A stretch of DNA of 64,000 nucleotides from Gp6-AA40 sp035571515. Its GTDB lineage: Bacteria; Acidobacteriota; Vicinamibacteria; Vicinamibacterales; UBA2999. Under the pieces are notes generated by a model, which saw only the letters and a program-made list of their open reading frames with translations, searched no databases and was not told the DNA's origin. The position numbers and the translations under genes are program-made. Location: the NCBI GenBank assembly GCA_035571515.1, contig DATNCQ010000147.1, positions 82,126 to 146,125 of the forward strand, in the 5' to 3' direction. Shown piece after piece: positions 15,715 through 23,614 of this stretch (position 1 is its first letter; every line of letters begins with the position of its first letter).

Positions 15715-16481
15715 GCTCTCGGGGCAGCCTGTGTCGCCGCAGCGCGGTCAGGCGCGACGGCAGGGTCCAATTCAATCACGTGCAGGAACTCCGTGGGCGG
15801 CGGCAGGTGCTCGAAGACGCGCCACGGGTGATGAGGCCGCAGCTCATCGACGGAGTATCCGCCGGTCGCCACGGCGATCGTCTTGACGCCGATCACGTTG
15901 GCCGCTTCGATGTCGTGCGGCGTGTCGCCGATGACGAACACGCGTTCGAGGTCGACGGGACCGGTTCGCCGCGCGAGCTCGAGCGCGCGGCCCGCGATCG
16001 ACGCGCGCAGCCCCTGATCTTCGGCGAACCCGCCGTCGGGGAAGTACTGGAACAGGTCGTAATGGGTCAGCTTCGCGCGCGCGCCGCGGCGCGTGTTGCC
16101 GGTCAGGAGGTACGACCGGACGTCGGCGCGGCCGCGAAGCGATTCGAGGATCTCGCGCACGTTCGGCAGCACGCGCCCCTGCTTCAGCGGCAGCATCGAC
16201 GGCAGCAGGTCTTCGTAGCGCGTCACCATGCGCGCGAGCAGGTCGCCCTCGAGCGGCACGCCGAGCAGCTCGAACGTGCGCGCGGCAATCTGAAAGTCCG
16301 TCAGCCCGGGGACGCGGATCGAGGACAGCTGGAAGTCCTTCCCGGTGACCTCGCGAACCGCCTGTTCCCACGCCGGCACGCCTGCCCTGCCGGTCGTCAG
16401 CAGCGTGCCGTCGATGTCCCAGAAGATGATCGTCACCCCTCGACTGTACTCGGGATGATCCTGAGGCTCTGGAAGGGTCAT
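15711..16481 (-). CDS. HAD-superfamily hydrolase (phosphatase-like)
   Basis: From ATG at 16481, which overlaps the transketolase stop as ATGA, the product is 256 residues. It has HAD motif I in FWDIDGTLLTTG near residue 17, motif II in YLLTGNTRRGARAKL, a lysine in the expected place, and motif IV in VFVIGDTPHDIEAA, with a helical cap between. This is the phosphoglycolate-phosphatase-like subfamily that dephosphorylates small sugar phosphates. Lying in the same run as NeuB-, NeuA- and transketolase-like genes, it could remove the phosphate from a ulosonic acid 9- or 8-phosphate (as in KDN-type routes). That role is inference from context. The frame continues upstream over the transketolase gene, but that part is a shadow. 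Confidence 0.85.
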   Translation of the reverse strand: MTLPEPQDHPEYSRGVTIIFWDIDGTLLTTGRAGVPAWEQAVREVTGKDFQLSSIRVPGLTDFQIAARTFELLGVPLEGDLLARMVTRYEDLLPSMLPLKQGRVLPNVREILESLRGRADVRSYLLTGNTRRGARAKLTHYDLFQYFPDGGFAEDQGLRASIAGRALELARRTGPVDLERVFVIGDTPHDIEAANVIGVKTIAVATGGYSVDELRPHHPWRVFEHLPPPTEFLHVIELDPAVAPDRAAATQAAPRA

Positions 16482-18439
16482 GCGATCTGTGGAATGGTCT
16501 CGAGCGCGGCCCGGAACTGCTTCACGAGGCCGGGGACGTCGAGCCCGTGATACGCGAGCACTTCGTCGTTGGTGCCACACTCGGGCAGCTCCGTCACGCC
16601 GATGCGCGCCACGCGCGTCGAGGGATCGAGGCCGAGCCCGGCGATCGCCGCGGCCAGCATCTCTCCCTGGCCGCCGTGCACGTAATGGTTGTCGAGCGTC
16701 ACGATCGTGCGGCAACCGCCGATGGTCTCCTTCAGCCACGCGGCGTCGACCCGATTGAGCCACGGCAGGTTGACGAGGCGGACGCGCGCGCCGGTGCTCT
16801 TCTCGATCTCCTCCGCCGCATGCCAGGCGTTCGCGAGCATCCAGGGGCCGTAGCCGAAGACCACGGCGTCCTTGCCGGGACGAACGACCCAGCCTTTCCC
16901 CGCCTCGACGCGAACGCTCGACGGATACTCGAACGGCAACGGCCACTTGACGGACACCAGCCGCAGGTAGGCGCTCTCCGCGGTTCCGTCGACCAGGTAG
17001 TCGAGGAGCGCGCGCACTTCGCCTTCCGCCGCCGGCTCGGCGAGCAGCAGGTTCGGCACGGCGCCGAGCGCGCTGATGTCGCGCACCGACTGGTGCGAAT
17101 GGCCCGGGCCGCCGGGGAGCACGCCCGCGAGGGAGCCGACGTAAATCACCCTGGACGACTCGCTGCACTGGTTGTAAATCTGTTCGTTCGGCCGCGTCGA
17201 GAGGAAGCAGGCAAAGGAATGGGCGATCGGCAGCGCGCCGCGGCGCGCCATCCCGCCCGCCATCGACACCATGTCCTGCTCGGCGATGCCGCACTCCACG
17301 AAGCGCGCCGGGAACTTGGCGGCGAATTCGAGCAGGCCGCAGTCCTTGATCAGGTCGGCGTCGAGCGCGATCAGGTGCGGATGACGCTCGGCCTGCTGGA
17401 CGAGCGCCTTGCCGTAGGCCGCGACGAGGTTGTGCGTGTCGCGCGGCTCGCGGCGAGGGTTGCGCGTGCGTGTGTCGGTCTTCAGCGCGCCCAGCCCGAG
17501 CGACGCGAACGCGCGCGATGCGGTCTCGAGCAGCTGCGTCAGGCCGTCGACGTACTGCTGCTCCGGCGGCGCACCGGAGTGGAACAGGTAGAGGTCCTCG
17601 TCTTTCCCGAGCGCCTGCGGCCCTTCCATGAACGAGACGCCGCGCCCCTTGACGGTGTCCGCGACAATCGCCTTCGGACGATCGGTGACGGCGTCGAGCG
17701 ATCGCAGCGTCCGCTCGACAGCCGCCACGTCGTGGCCGTCGCACCGGCTCACGTGCCATCCGAACGCGCGCAGCTTCGCCTCGACGTCGCCGAGGTCGCT
17801 GACCTTGCGCACCCAGGTGTCGGACTGAATCTTGTTGTGGTCGATGATGGCGACGATCTCGCCCAGCTGCATGTTCGCCGCCGACCCGAGCGACTCCCAG
17901 AACTGGCCTTCCTGGAGCTCGCCGTCGCCGGTCAGCACGAAGATGCGCCGCGGTGTCCCCGCCAGCCTGTTGGCGAGCGCCATCCCCTTCGCCTTCGAGA
18001 TGCCCATGCCGAGCGAACCGGTGTTCGCCTGGATGTAGGGGGTTTCGACGTGCGGGTGCCCGGGCAGGCCGCCGAGGCGGCGCAGCTGGTGCAGTTTCTC
18101 CGCGGGCAGCAGGCCGAGGCCGATCAGCACCGCGTAGAGCGCCGGCGCATCGTGTCCCTTCGAGGAGAAGAAGATGTCGCAGCCGTCCGGTCCCTTGTCG
18201 AGGTCGCGCAGCTCGTTGAGAAAGAGCCAGCTCATGATCTCGAGCGAGCTGAAGCTAGTGCCGATGTGGCCGGACCACGCGCCCTCGATCATGTAGAGCG
18301 TGTTGATGCGCGCGAGCGCGGCAAAGGCGGCAGCCCTGGCCGCCGCATCGGCCTTCGCGTTCACGACGCGCGTGAATTCCGCGACGGGAACGTAGCGAAG
18401 CTCGAGGCTTTCGCCCTGATCTGTTTGTAAATCACCCAT
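16478..18439 (-). CDS. Transketolase-family enzyme, N- and C-terminal subunits fused
   Basis: The 653-residue protein has the full thiamine-diphosphate architecture. The TPP/Mg domain lies at residues 40-300, with GHIGTSFSSLEIM, SSKGHDAPALYA, and the GDG...N signature in VLTGDGELQEG followed by IIDHNKIQSD. The pyrimidine-binding domain follows, with the catalytic Glu in ECGIAEQDM, PIAHSFACFLS, and a C-terminal domain. It would move two-carbon ketol units between sugar phosphates. Here it lies between a cytidylyltransferase and a HAD phosphatase, so it probably supplies an unusual phosphorylated aldose or ketose for the glycan and does not serve central metabolism. It overlaps the upstream gene by 8 bases and the HAD gene by 4. 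Confidence 0.88.
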   Translation of the reverse strand: MGDLQTDQGESLELRYVPVAEFTRVVNAKADAAARAAAFAALARINTLYMIEGAWSGHIGTSFSSLEIMSWLFLNELRDLDKGPDGCDIFFSSKGHDAPALYAVLIGLGLLPAEKLHQLRRLGGLPGHPHVETPYIQANTGSLGMGISKAKGMALANRLAGTPRRIFVLTGDGELQEGQFWESLGSAANMQLGEIVAIIDHNKIQSDTWVRKVSDLGDVEAKLRAFGWHVSRCDGHDVAAVERTLRSLDAVTDRPKAIVADTVKGRGVSFMEGPQALGKDEDLYLFHSGAPPEQQYVDGLTQLLETASRAFASLGLGALKTDTRTRNPRREPRDTHNLVAAYGKALVQQAERHPHLIALDADLIKDCGLLEFAAKFPARFVECGIAEQDMVSMAGGMARRGALPIAHSFACFLSTRPNEQIYNQCSESSRVIYVGSLAGVLPGGPGHSHQSVRDISALGAVPNLLLAEPAAEGEVRALLDYLVDGTAESAYLRLVSVKWPLPFEYPSSVRVEAGKGWVVRPGKDAVVFGYGPWMLANAWHAAEEIEKSTGARVRLVNLPWLNRVDAAWLKETIGGCRTIVTLDNHYVHGGQGEMLAAAIAGLGLDPSTRVARIGVTELPECGTNDEVLAYHGLDVPGLVKQFRAALETIPQIA

Positions 18440-19187
18440 TGACCTTCTCGGGCTCGCGGGCGATGTGCGGCAGCTTCACCGCGCCGTCAGCCAGCAGCCG
18501 CTCCGCGATCATCCAGTCGTGCGGATCGTTGATGTCGAATCCTTCGTAGCCTTCGGTGATGAAGGGCATCAGCACGTCGCCGGCAATCGTGTGCTTCTCG
18601 AGCGCCACCCGCGTCCAGGCGATTTCGAGCGACGCGTTCTGCACGTACACCCGCGGGAGCGCCTGGTAGGGCGTACTGTGCCACGGCTGCGCCCGCGGAT
18701 CGGTCTGCGCGAGCAGCGGCCACATCCGGTTGCCGTCCACGACCCACATCTTGCCCGGATGCTGCGTGCACAGCTCGACCGCCCGCAGGGAATCGACACC
18801 CTGCTCGGAGGTGAACTGCCGCCACGCGCGACCAATCGTGTCGGGCGTGCGGAACGGGCTCGTCGGCCGCAGCAGCGAGAACGCATCCCACGCGCGCCCG
18901 CGCGTCTTCAGCTCCTGCAGCGTGTACTCCACCCACTCGATGTCCGGCGACGTGTCGGTCGCAAACGCCGCGGGCCGCAGGAACGGCACCTCGGCGCCGT
19001 AGTGCCGCGCGATGGCCGCGGTCTCTTCCGAGTCGGTTGACACGATGACCGCGTCGAACACACCGCTCTCGATGGCGGGCGCGATCGTGTACGCCAGCAT
19101 CGGGTGGCCGTGCAGCAGGCGGACGTTCTTGCCGGGGACCCGCTTGGAGCCGTGGCGGGCAGGGATCAGAGCGACGGCTGATGGCAT
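18432..19187 (-). CDS. NeuA-like CMP-ulosonic acid cytidylyltransferase 1
   Basis: The 251-residue enzyme would activate a nine-carbon (or related) 2-keto-3-deoxy acid with CTP to the CMP-sugar. It has the family signature IPARHGSKRVPGKN at residues 8-21, the strand VSTDSEETAAIA, VPFLRPAAFATD, the LLRPTSPFR motif and a C-terminal EGYEGFDINDPHDW. It is one of three such genes in the window and the most divergent, with only limited similarity to the pair at 33476 and 53867. Its neighbours are the transketolase (8-base overlap) and the ALDH/SDR/NeuB set. Confidence 0.88.
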   Translation of the reverse strand: MPSAVALIPARHGSKRVPGKNVRLLHGHPMLAYTIAPAIESGVFDAVIVSTDSEETAAIARHYGAEVPFLRPAAFATDTSPDIEWVEYTLQELKTRGRAWDAFSLLRPTSPFRTPDTIGRAWRQFTSEQGVDSLRAVELCTQHPGKMWVVDGNRMWPLLAQTDPRAQPWHSTPYQALPRVYVQNASLEIAWTRVALEKHTIAGDVLMPFITEGYEGFDINDPHDWMIAERLLADGAVKLPHIAREPEKVNG

Positions 19188-19191
19188 CGCC

Positions 19192-20709
19192 CTACACCTG
19201 ACTGGGGTTGTGGTTGATGTACACCGTCTTCAAATCCGAGTAGACGTCGAGCGCCTGCGTGCCCGCCTCGCGCCACCCGTTGCCCGACTGGCGCAGGCCG
19301 CCGAACGGCATGTGCGGCTCGCTGCCGTAGGTCCCCCCGTTGACAACGGCGACGCCCGCCTGGATGCGGCCGATGAACGTCATCGCGCGATGAATGTTCT
19401 GCGTGTGAATCGCCGCGGTGAGGCCGAACGGCGAGTCGTTCGCCAGCGTCACCGCCTCGTCGAAGCCCTTCACCCGGTAGAGGCACGTAATCGGCCCGAA
19501 CAGCTCGCTGCGCGTGATCTCGTCGTTCGCCCCGACGTGTTCGACGATGGTCGGCGCGACAAAGTACCCCGCGCCGTATGCGGCTCCCGTGAGCCGCTCG
19601 CCGCCGGTGAGCACCGCGGCGCCCGACTCCTTCGCCCGCGCGACCGCCGCGAGCATGCTGCGCATCTGCTCTTCGTTGATGACCGGCCCGTAGTCGTCCG
19701 TGTCGCCGCTACCGACCTTCAGCGTTCTCGCCGCCTCGACGAGCATCGCCTTGAACCGTTCGTAGACCGCATCGAAGACGATGATGCGGCTGCCCGCGGC
19801 GCACCGCTGGCCGGCGTTGCTGAACGCCGAGCCGAGCGTCCACGTCACCGCGTTCGCCAGGTCCGCATCGTCACAGACGATGAGCGGGTTCTTGCCGCCG
19901 AGCTCGAGGCACACCTTGGCCAGTCGCCTGCCGGCCGTCTCCGCAATCCAGCGCCCGACCTCGCACGAGCCGGTGAAGCTCACGACGGCGACATCGGGAT
20001 GCTCGACGAGCGGCGCGCCCGCTTCTTCACCGAAGCCGTGCAGCGTCGTGTAGACGCCGTCGGGCACACCAGCCTCGCGCGCGAGCAGGCCGAAGGCCCA
20101 CGCCGAGAGCGGCGTGTCTTCCGCCGCCTTCAGGATCGCCGCGTTGCCGCAGAGCAGCGCGGGGAACGCCTTCCACGCGACGTTGGCAATCGGCGTGTTG
20201 GCCGCGATGATGAGGCCCGCCACGCCGAGCGGCTGCCGCACGACCATCGCCGACTTGTTCGGCACCGCGCTGGTGGTCGTCTGGCCGTAGAAGCGGCGCC
20301 CTTCGCCCGCGACGAAGAAGCCCATCTCGATCGCCGCGTCTGTTTCGCCGAGCGCGTCCTTCCTCGACTTGCCCGTCTCCTGCGCGACGAGCGCGGCGAT
20401 GGCGTCGCGGCGCTCGCGCATCAGCAGCGCGATGTTACGGAGGATGTCTCCACGCTTGACCACGGTCATCGCGCCCCAGGCGGGCTGTGAGGCCCTGGCT
20501 TTGGCGACCGCGAGCTCGACGTCGGCCGCGCTCGACCGCGCGACCTCGCAGATGGCGCGCCCGGTCGCGGGATCCTTCTTCGTGAACGTCCGTCCGTCCA
20601 GCGCCGGCATCAAGTCGCTGCCGACCTGATTCAGGATGACGGACGGGACCGTCCCCAGATCCACGTCCTGGGAGTTGGCAGCTGGGACCTGCGCGTTGAC
20701 CGCTTTCAC
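19192..20709 (-). CDS. NAD(P)-dependent aldehyde dehydrogenase
   Basis: This ALDH-superfamily enzyme oxidises an aldehyde to the acid. It shows NPATG-like KDPATGRAICEV, AAWxxP region IAANTPIANVAWK, the catalytic glutamate in LELGGKNPLIV, the catalytic cysteine in NAGQRCAAGSRIIV, and the C-terminal EITRSELFGPI and PFGGLRQSGNG blocks. GTG at 20709 overlaps the SDR stop as GTGA and gives 505 residues. The first 33 residues look unlike ALDH and include a GGGACGGTCCCG palindrome, so ATG at 20610 (472 residues) is a real alternative. Its location between NeuA- and SDR/NeuB-like genes suggests a step in making the ulosonic acid precursor or a modified side chain. Confidence 0.88.
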   Translation of the reverse strand: MKAVNAQVPAANSQDVDLGTVPSVILNQVGSDLMPALDGRTFTKKDPATGRAICEVARSSAADVELAVAKARASQPAWGAMTVVKRGDILRNIALLMRERRDAIAALVAQETGKSRKDALGETDAAIEMGFFVAGEGRRFYGQTTTSAVPNKSAMVVRQPLGVAGLIIAANTPIANVAWKAFPALLCGNAAILKAAEDTPLSAWAFGLLAREAGVPDGVYTTLHGFGEEAGAPLVEHPDVAVVSFTGSCEVGRWIAETAGRRLAKVCLELGGKNPLIVCDDADLANAVTWTLGSAFSNAGQRCAAGSRIIVFDAVYERFKAMLVEAARTLKVGSGDTDDYGPVINEEQMRSMLAAVARAKESGAAVLTGGERLTGAAYGAGYFVAPTIVEHVGANDEITRSELFGPITCLYRVKGFDEAVTLANDSPFGLTAAIHTQNIHRAMTFIGRIQAGVAVVNGGTYGSEPHMPFGGLRQSGNGWREAGTQALDVYSDLKTVYINHNPSQV

Positions 20710-21515
20710 CACGCGGTAAATCCTCCATCGACTCTCAGCTCGTGTCCCGTCACGTAGGACGAGGCGGCCGACGCGAGAAACACGAGCGGCCCCTTGAGGT
20801 CGTCGGCCTGCGCCATCCGGCCGAGCGGCACGCGCGCGGCGTACTTCTTCTTGAACTGGTCGTCCTGGCCGCCGGCGACGCCGCCCGGCGACAGCGTGTT
20901 CACGCGGACGCCCTGCGCGCCCCACAACGTCGAAAAATACTTCGTCATGTTCACGACGGCGGCCTTCGAAGCGCCGTAGGCCGGCGATTTCAGAAACGGC
21001 AGGTCGCCGGGAAGGTGCTCGTAGAAGCGCTGATCGGGCGAGACCGACGCGTAGAGCGAGCCGATGTTGACGATCGAGCCGCTGCCGCGCGTCGCCATCT
21101 GTGAGCCGAAGACCTGCGTCACCTGGAAAGTGCCCATCAGGTTCACCTCCAGCATGCGCCGGAACTGGTCGATGGGCAGCTCTTCGATGCTGCTGCGGTT
21201 GCCGCCGGAATCCGGCGGTTGATCGACGCCCGCGTTGTTGACGAGAATCGTCGCCGACCCCAGTCGGGTGGCGACCGCCGCCGCCGCGGCCTCGATCGAG
21301 CCGCGGTTCGTGATGTCGCAATCGAACCGCTGCACCTTGAGCGGCGCCCGCTGCGCGACCGCGCGGAAGGTCGAGGACGCCGGCGCGCCGGCCAGCTCGA
21401 GCGCCGCGACCTGGGCGCCGGCGTCGAGCAGCGCCTCGATCCAGATCGGACCGAGCTTGCCGCACGCGCCCGTGACGACCGCGATCTGATGCTCGAGGCT
21501 GAACGGATGGCTCAC
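20706..21515 (-). CDS. Short-chain dehydrogenase/reductase
   Basis: A classical SDR of 269 residues with cofactor loop VVTGACGKLGPIW near residue 13, the D-I region DCDITNRGSIE, the structural ILVNNAGVDQ, catalytic Ser in VNIGSLYA, the YxxxK pair in YGASKAAVVNM, and C-terminal LRVDGGFTAW. SDRs similar to PtmA occur in legionaminic and related ulosonic-acid clusters, and this one lies directly next to a NeuB-like synthase. A role in reducing or oxidising the sugar before or after PEP condensation is therefore plausible. The substrate is unknown. It overlaps the ALDH start. Confidence 0.88.
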   Translation of the reverse strand: MSHPFSLEHQIAVVTGACGKLGPIWIEALLDAGAQVAALELAGAPASSTFRAVAQRAPLKVQRFDCDITNRGSIEAAAAAVATRLGSATILVNNAGVDQPPDSGGNRSSIEELPIDQFRRMLEVNLMGTFQVTQVFGSQMATRGSGSIVNIGSLYASVSPDQRFYEHLPGDLPFLKSPAYGASKAAVVNMTKYFSTLWGAQGVRVNTLSPGGVAGGQDDQFKKKYAARVPLGRMAQADDLKGPLVFLASAASSYVTGHELRVDGGFTAW

Positions 21516-21516
21516 G

Positions 21517-22593
21517 TCACGAACGCGCGAGCTCGACGTCGGGCTTGCTCAGCACCTCGAAGGTGAGGAAGTCGTCCTCCACCAGCGGCCGCAGCGTCAC
21601 CCGTCCGAGCACCTTGTTCAGCTCGTATGGCGGGATGCCGCCGCCCGGCGACTTCATGACGATGTCGGCGGGGCCGATGACGTGGCCGCTCGGGAGATCG
21701 CGCGCGACGACGAGGCTCTTCCCCATCTTGACAATGGGCGCCTTCTCGCTCTCGTAGATCTTCTTGACGCCGTTGCCGAGCGCCTTGTGCGTCCGTTCGA
21801 GGTCGCGGACCATCTTACGGAGGCCGACCGGCTCGAGCGAGAACGCGTGGTCGGTCCCCTTGCTCGCGCGGTTCAGCGTGAAGTGCTTCTCCACGATGCG
21901 CGCGCCGAGTATGTAGGCGGCAACCGGCATCGCGATGCCGTTGTCGTGGCTCGAGAAGCCGATGGCCGCGCCGGGGAACTTGTCGCGATACGTGGCGATC
22001 ACGCGCAGGTCGAGCTCCTCGAACGCCGCCGGGTAGCCCGCCGTGCACTGCAGGATCGCGAGCTGCTGGTTGATCGGCATGATCGTGTCGTACGCCCGCT
22101 GGACGTCCTCGAACACCGCGCCGCCGGTCGAGACGATGACCGGCTTGCCGAAGGCCGCCACGTGCTTCAGCAGCGGCGTGCTCTTCAGGTCGCCCGAGGC
22201 AATCTTGTAGGCCGGCACGTCGAGGCCGCGCAGGAAGTCGGCGCTCGCCAGGTCGAATGCGGTCGAGAAGAAGTCGACGCCGAGCTCCGCGGCGTAGGCC
22301 TGCAGCTCGGTGTATTCCCTGCGGCCGAACTCGAGGAACTCGCGGTGCTCGCCGTAGGTCGAGCCGAAGCTGTTCTCGTTGTCGTACGGCTTGTTGTAGG
22401 CCGCGCGCGTGTAGAGGCCGCGGTTGTCGCGCTTCTGCAGCTTGACCGCGTGCGCGCCCGCCAGCTTCGCCTCGCGAAACAGCTCGCGCGCCTTCTCGAC
22501 GCTCCCCTGGTGGTTGTGCCCGATCTCCGCGATGACGTAGCACTTCGCGTGATCGCCGATCTCGTGTGACCCGATCCTGAATGTCCCAGCCAA
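21517..22593 (-). CDS. NeuB-like ulosonic acid synthase 1
   Basis: NeuB-type enzymes condense phosphoenolpyruvate with an aldose such as ManNAc to make a 2-keto-3-deoxy sugar acid. The 358-residue product has the TIM-barrel synthase at residues 1-285 (VIAEIGHNHQGSVEKA, VKLQKRDNR, YKIASGDLKS, VIVSTGGAV, LQCTAGYP, IVEKHFTLNRASKGTDHAFS) and a C-terminal antifreeze-like SAF domain (LVVARDLPSGHVIG). Substrate specificity cannot be read from this. The surrounding genes lack a NeuC, so the acceptor may be a neutral or phosphorylated sugar such as mannose or a heptose. The SDR begins 1 base after its start region and is co-transcribed. Confidence 0.92.
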   Translation of the reverse strand: MAGTFRIGSHEIGDHAKCYVIAEIGHNHQGSVEKARELFREAKLAGAHAVKLQKRDNRGLYTRAAYNKPYDNENSFGSTYGEHREFLEFGRREYTELQAYAAELGVDFFSTAFDLASADFLRGLDVPAYKIASGDLKSTPLLKHVAAFGKPVIVSTGGAVFEDVQRAYDTIMPINQQLAILQCTAGYPAAFEELDLRVIATYRDKFPGAAIGFSSHDNGIAMPVAAYILGARIVEKHFTLNRASKGTDHAFSLEPVGLRKMVRDLERTHKALGNGVKKIYESEKAPIVKMGKSLVVARDLPSGHVIGPADIVMKSPGGGIPPYELNKVLGRVTLRPLVEDDFLTFEVLSKPDVELARS

Positions 22594-22605
22594 TGCATTG
22601 CTCCC

Positions 22606-23529
22606 CTACGCCTGAACGACCGGCCGCAGCTGCGCGACCAGCTGGTCCCACCCGTAGTCGGCGAGCGCGATCTCGCGCGCGGCCCGACCAATCTTCTCCG
22701 CGTCCGCCGGCGCCGGCAGCCGCTCGCAGCGGTTGATGTCGATCACGTTCTTGAGGTGGACGAGCCCGTGCGGCGAGTGCTCGTCGAGGTTCGTGATCAC
22801 CGCGCAGCCGACTTCCATCGCCGCGTTCACCGTCGTGTTGTTCGCCCGCAGCCCCTTCTCGAAGAACGCCGCCAGGAAATTGCAGTCCACGAGGTGATTG
22901 AACACCGCCGTGTCGGACAGGTAGCCCATGAAGTAGATCTGCCCGTTGAAGATCGACTGCAGCTCCTCGAAGCGGACGACGAACGAGTCGTCGAAGCTCG
23001 TGTTCTCGTGCAGCGCGGTGGAGACGAACACCGAGTAGGTCTTCCCCGTCGCGTCCAGCAGGTCCCGCAGCTTGCGGTAGAGCGGCACCCGGATCTTGTG
23101 CGCCATGCCGAAGGTGAAGACCCTTAATTCGGTATCGTCGAATCGCTGCGGGTTCAGCAGGGTACCGGGGCAGAACGCCTCGACAATATCCGGCCGGCCG
23201 GCCTTCAGCTGCTCGTAGAGCTCGCGGTTGCCGCACGTGACGCGCGCGGCCGCGCGGAGCATCCGCTTCTCGAGCGCGGTGCTTTCAAAGGCGTGCAGGA
23301 AGAGGTCGAATTCGCCGTCATGCCGCTCGATCCAGGTGTCGAGCGCCAGCGCGTCCTCCGCCGAGAACTCCGACATCTTCAGCGACAGCAGCGGACAGCG
23401 ATAACGGTTCAGCTCCGCAGACCCGATCCGCACCACCGGCAGTTCGAGCCGAGCCGCCAGAATGGCATTGAATTTCGCGATTCCGCACGTCCACGCGTTC
23501 AGGTGATAGCCGGCTATACAGTCGATCAA
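22606..23529 (-). CDS. Putative GT-B-like glycosyltransferase, unrecognised family
   Basis: I do not recognise this 307-residue protein with certainty. It opens with AGYHLNAWTCGIAKFNAIL, reminiscent of GT-B acceptor loops that begin with a Gly-rich turn and bind a chain, and continues with LHAFESTALEKRML, an RVFTFGMAHKIR strand and a C-terminal NNTTVNAAMEVGCAVITNLDEHSP, which looks like a donor-binding segment. The start is TTG at 23529, supported by GAGGT five to six bases upstream; no ATG is near. It ends 12 bases before the NeuB-like gene. A transferase for the CMP-sugar of this module is a reasonable guess. Confidence 0.6.
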   Translation of the reverse strand: MIDCIAGYHLNAWTCGIAKFNAILAARLELPVVRIGSAELNRYRCPLLSLKMSEFSAEDALALDTWIERHDGEFDLFLHAFESTALEKRMLRAAARVTCGNRELYEQLKAGRPDIVEAFCPGTLLNPQRFDDTELRVFTFGMAHKIRVPLYRKLRDLLDATGKTYSVFVSTALHENTSFDDSFVVRFEELQSIFNGQIYFMGYLSDTAVFNHLVDCNFLAAFFEKGLRANNTTVNAAMEVGCAVITNLDEHSPHGLVHLKNVIDINRCERLPAPADAEKIGRAAREIALADYGWDQLVAQLRPVVQA

Positions 23530-23614
23530 TCAGACCTCGGGAGCTGCATTCGTGCGGCTCGATTCAGGGATAGCGCGACAGGAAGTTCCCGCAGGCGCGG
23601 GCCGGGTCCTCATT

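Noticed and set aside
15711..17759. 682-codon minus frame that would fuse a long Arg-rich part to the HAD phosphatase
   Set aside because: The first 425 codons are an out-of-frame reading of the transketolase gene; the HAD gene begins at ATG 16481 with an ATGA overlap.
23530..23614. Small gene or terminator in the 85-base gap
   Set aside because: No start codon with ribosome-binding site, no stable hairpin with T-run. A GCAGGCGCGGGCC stretch is just local GC richness.
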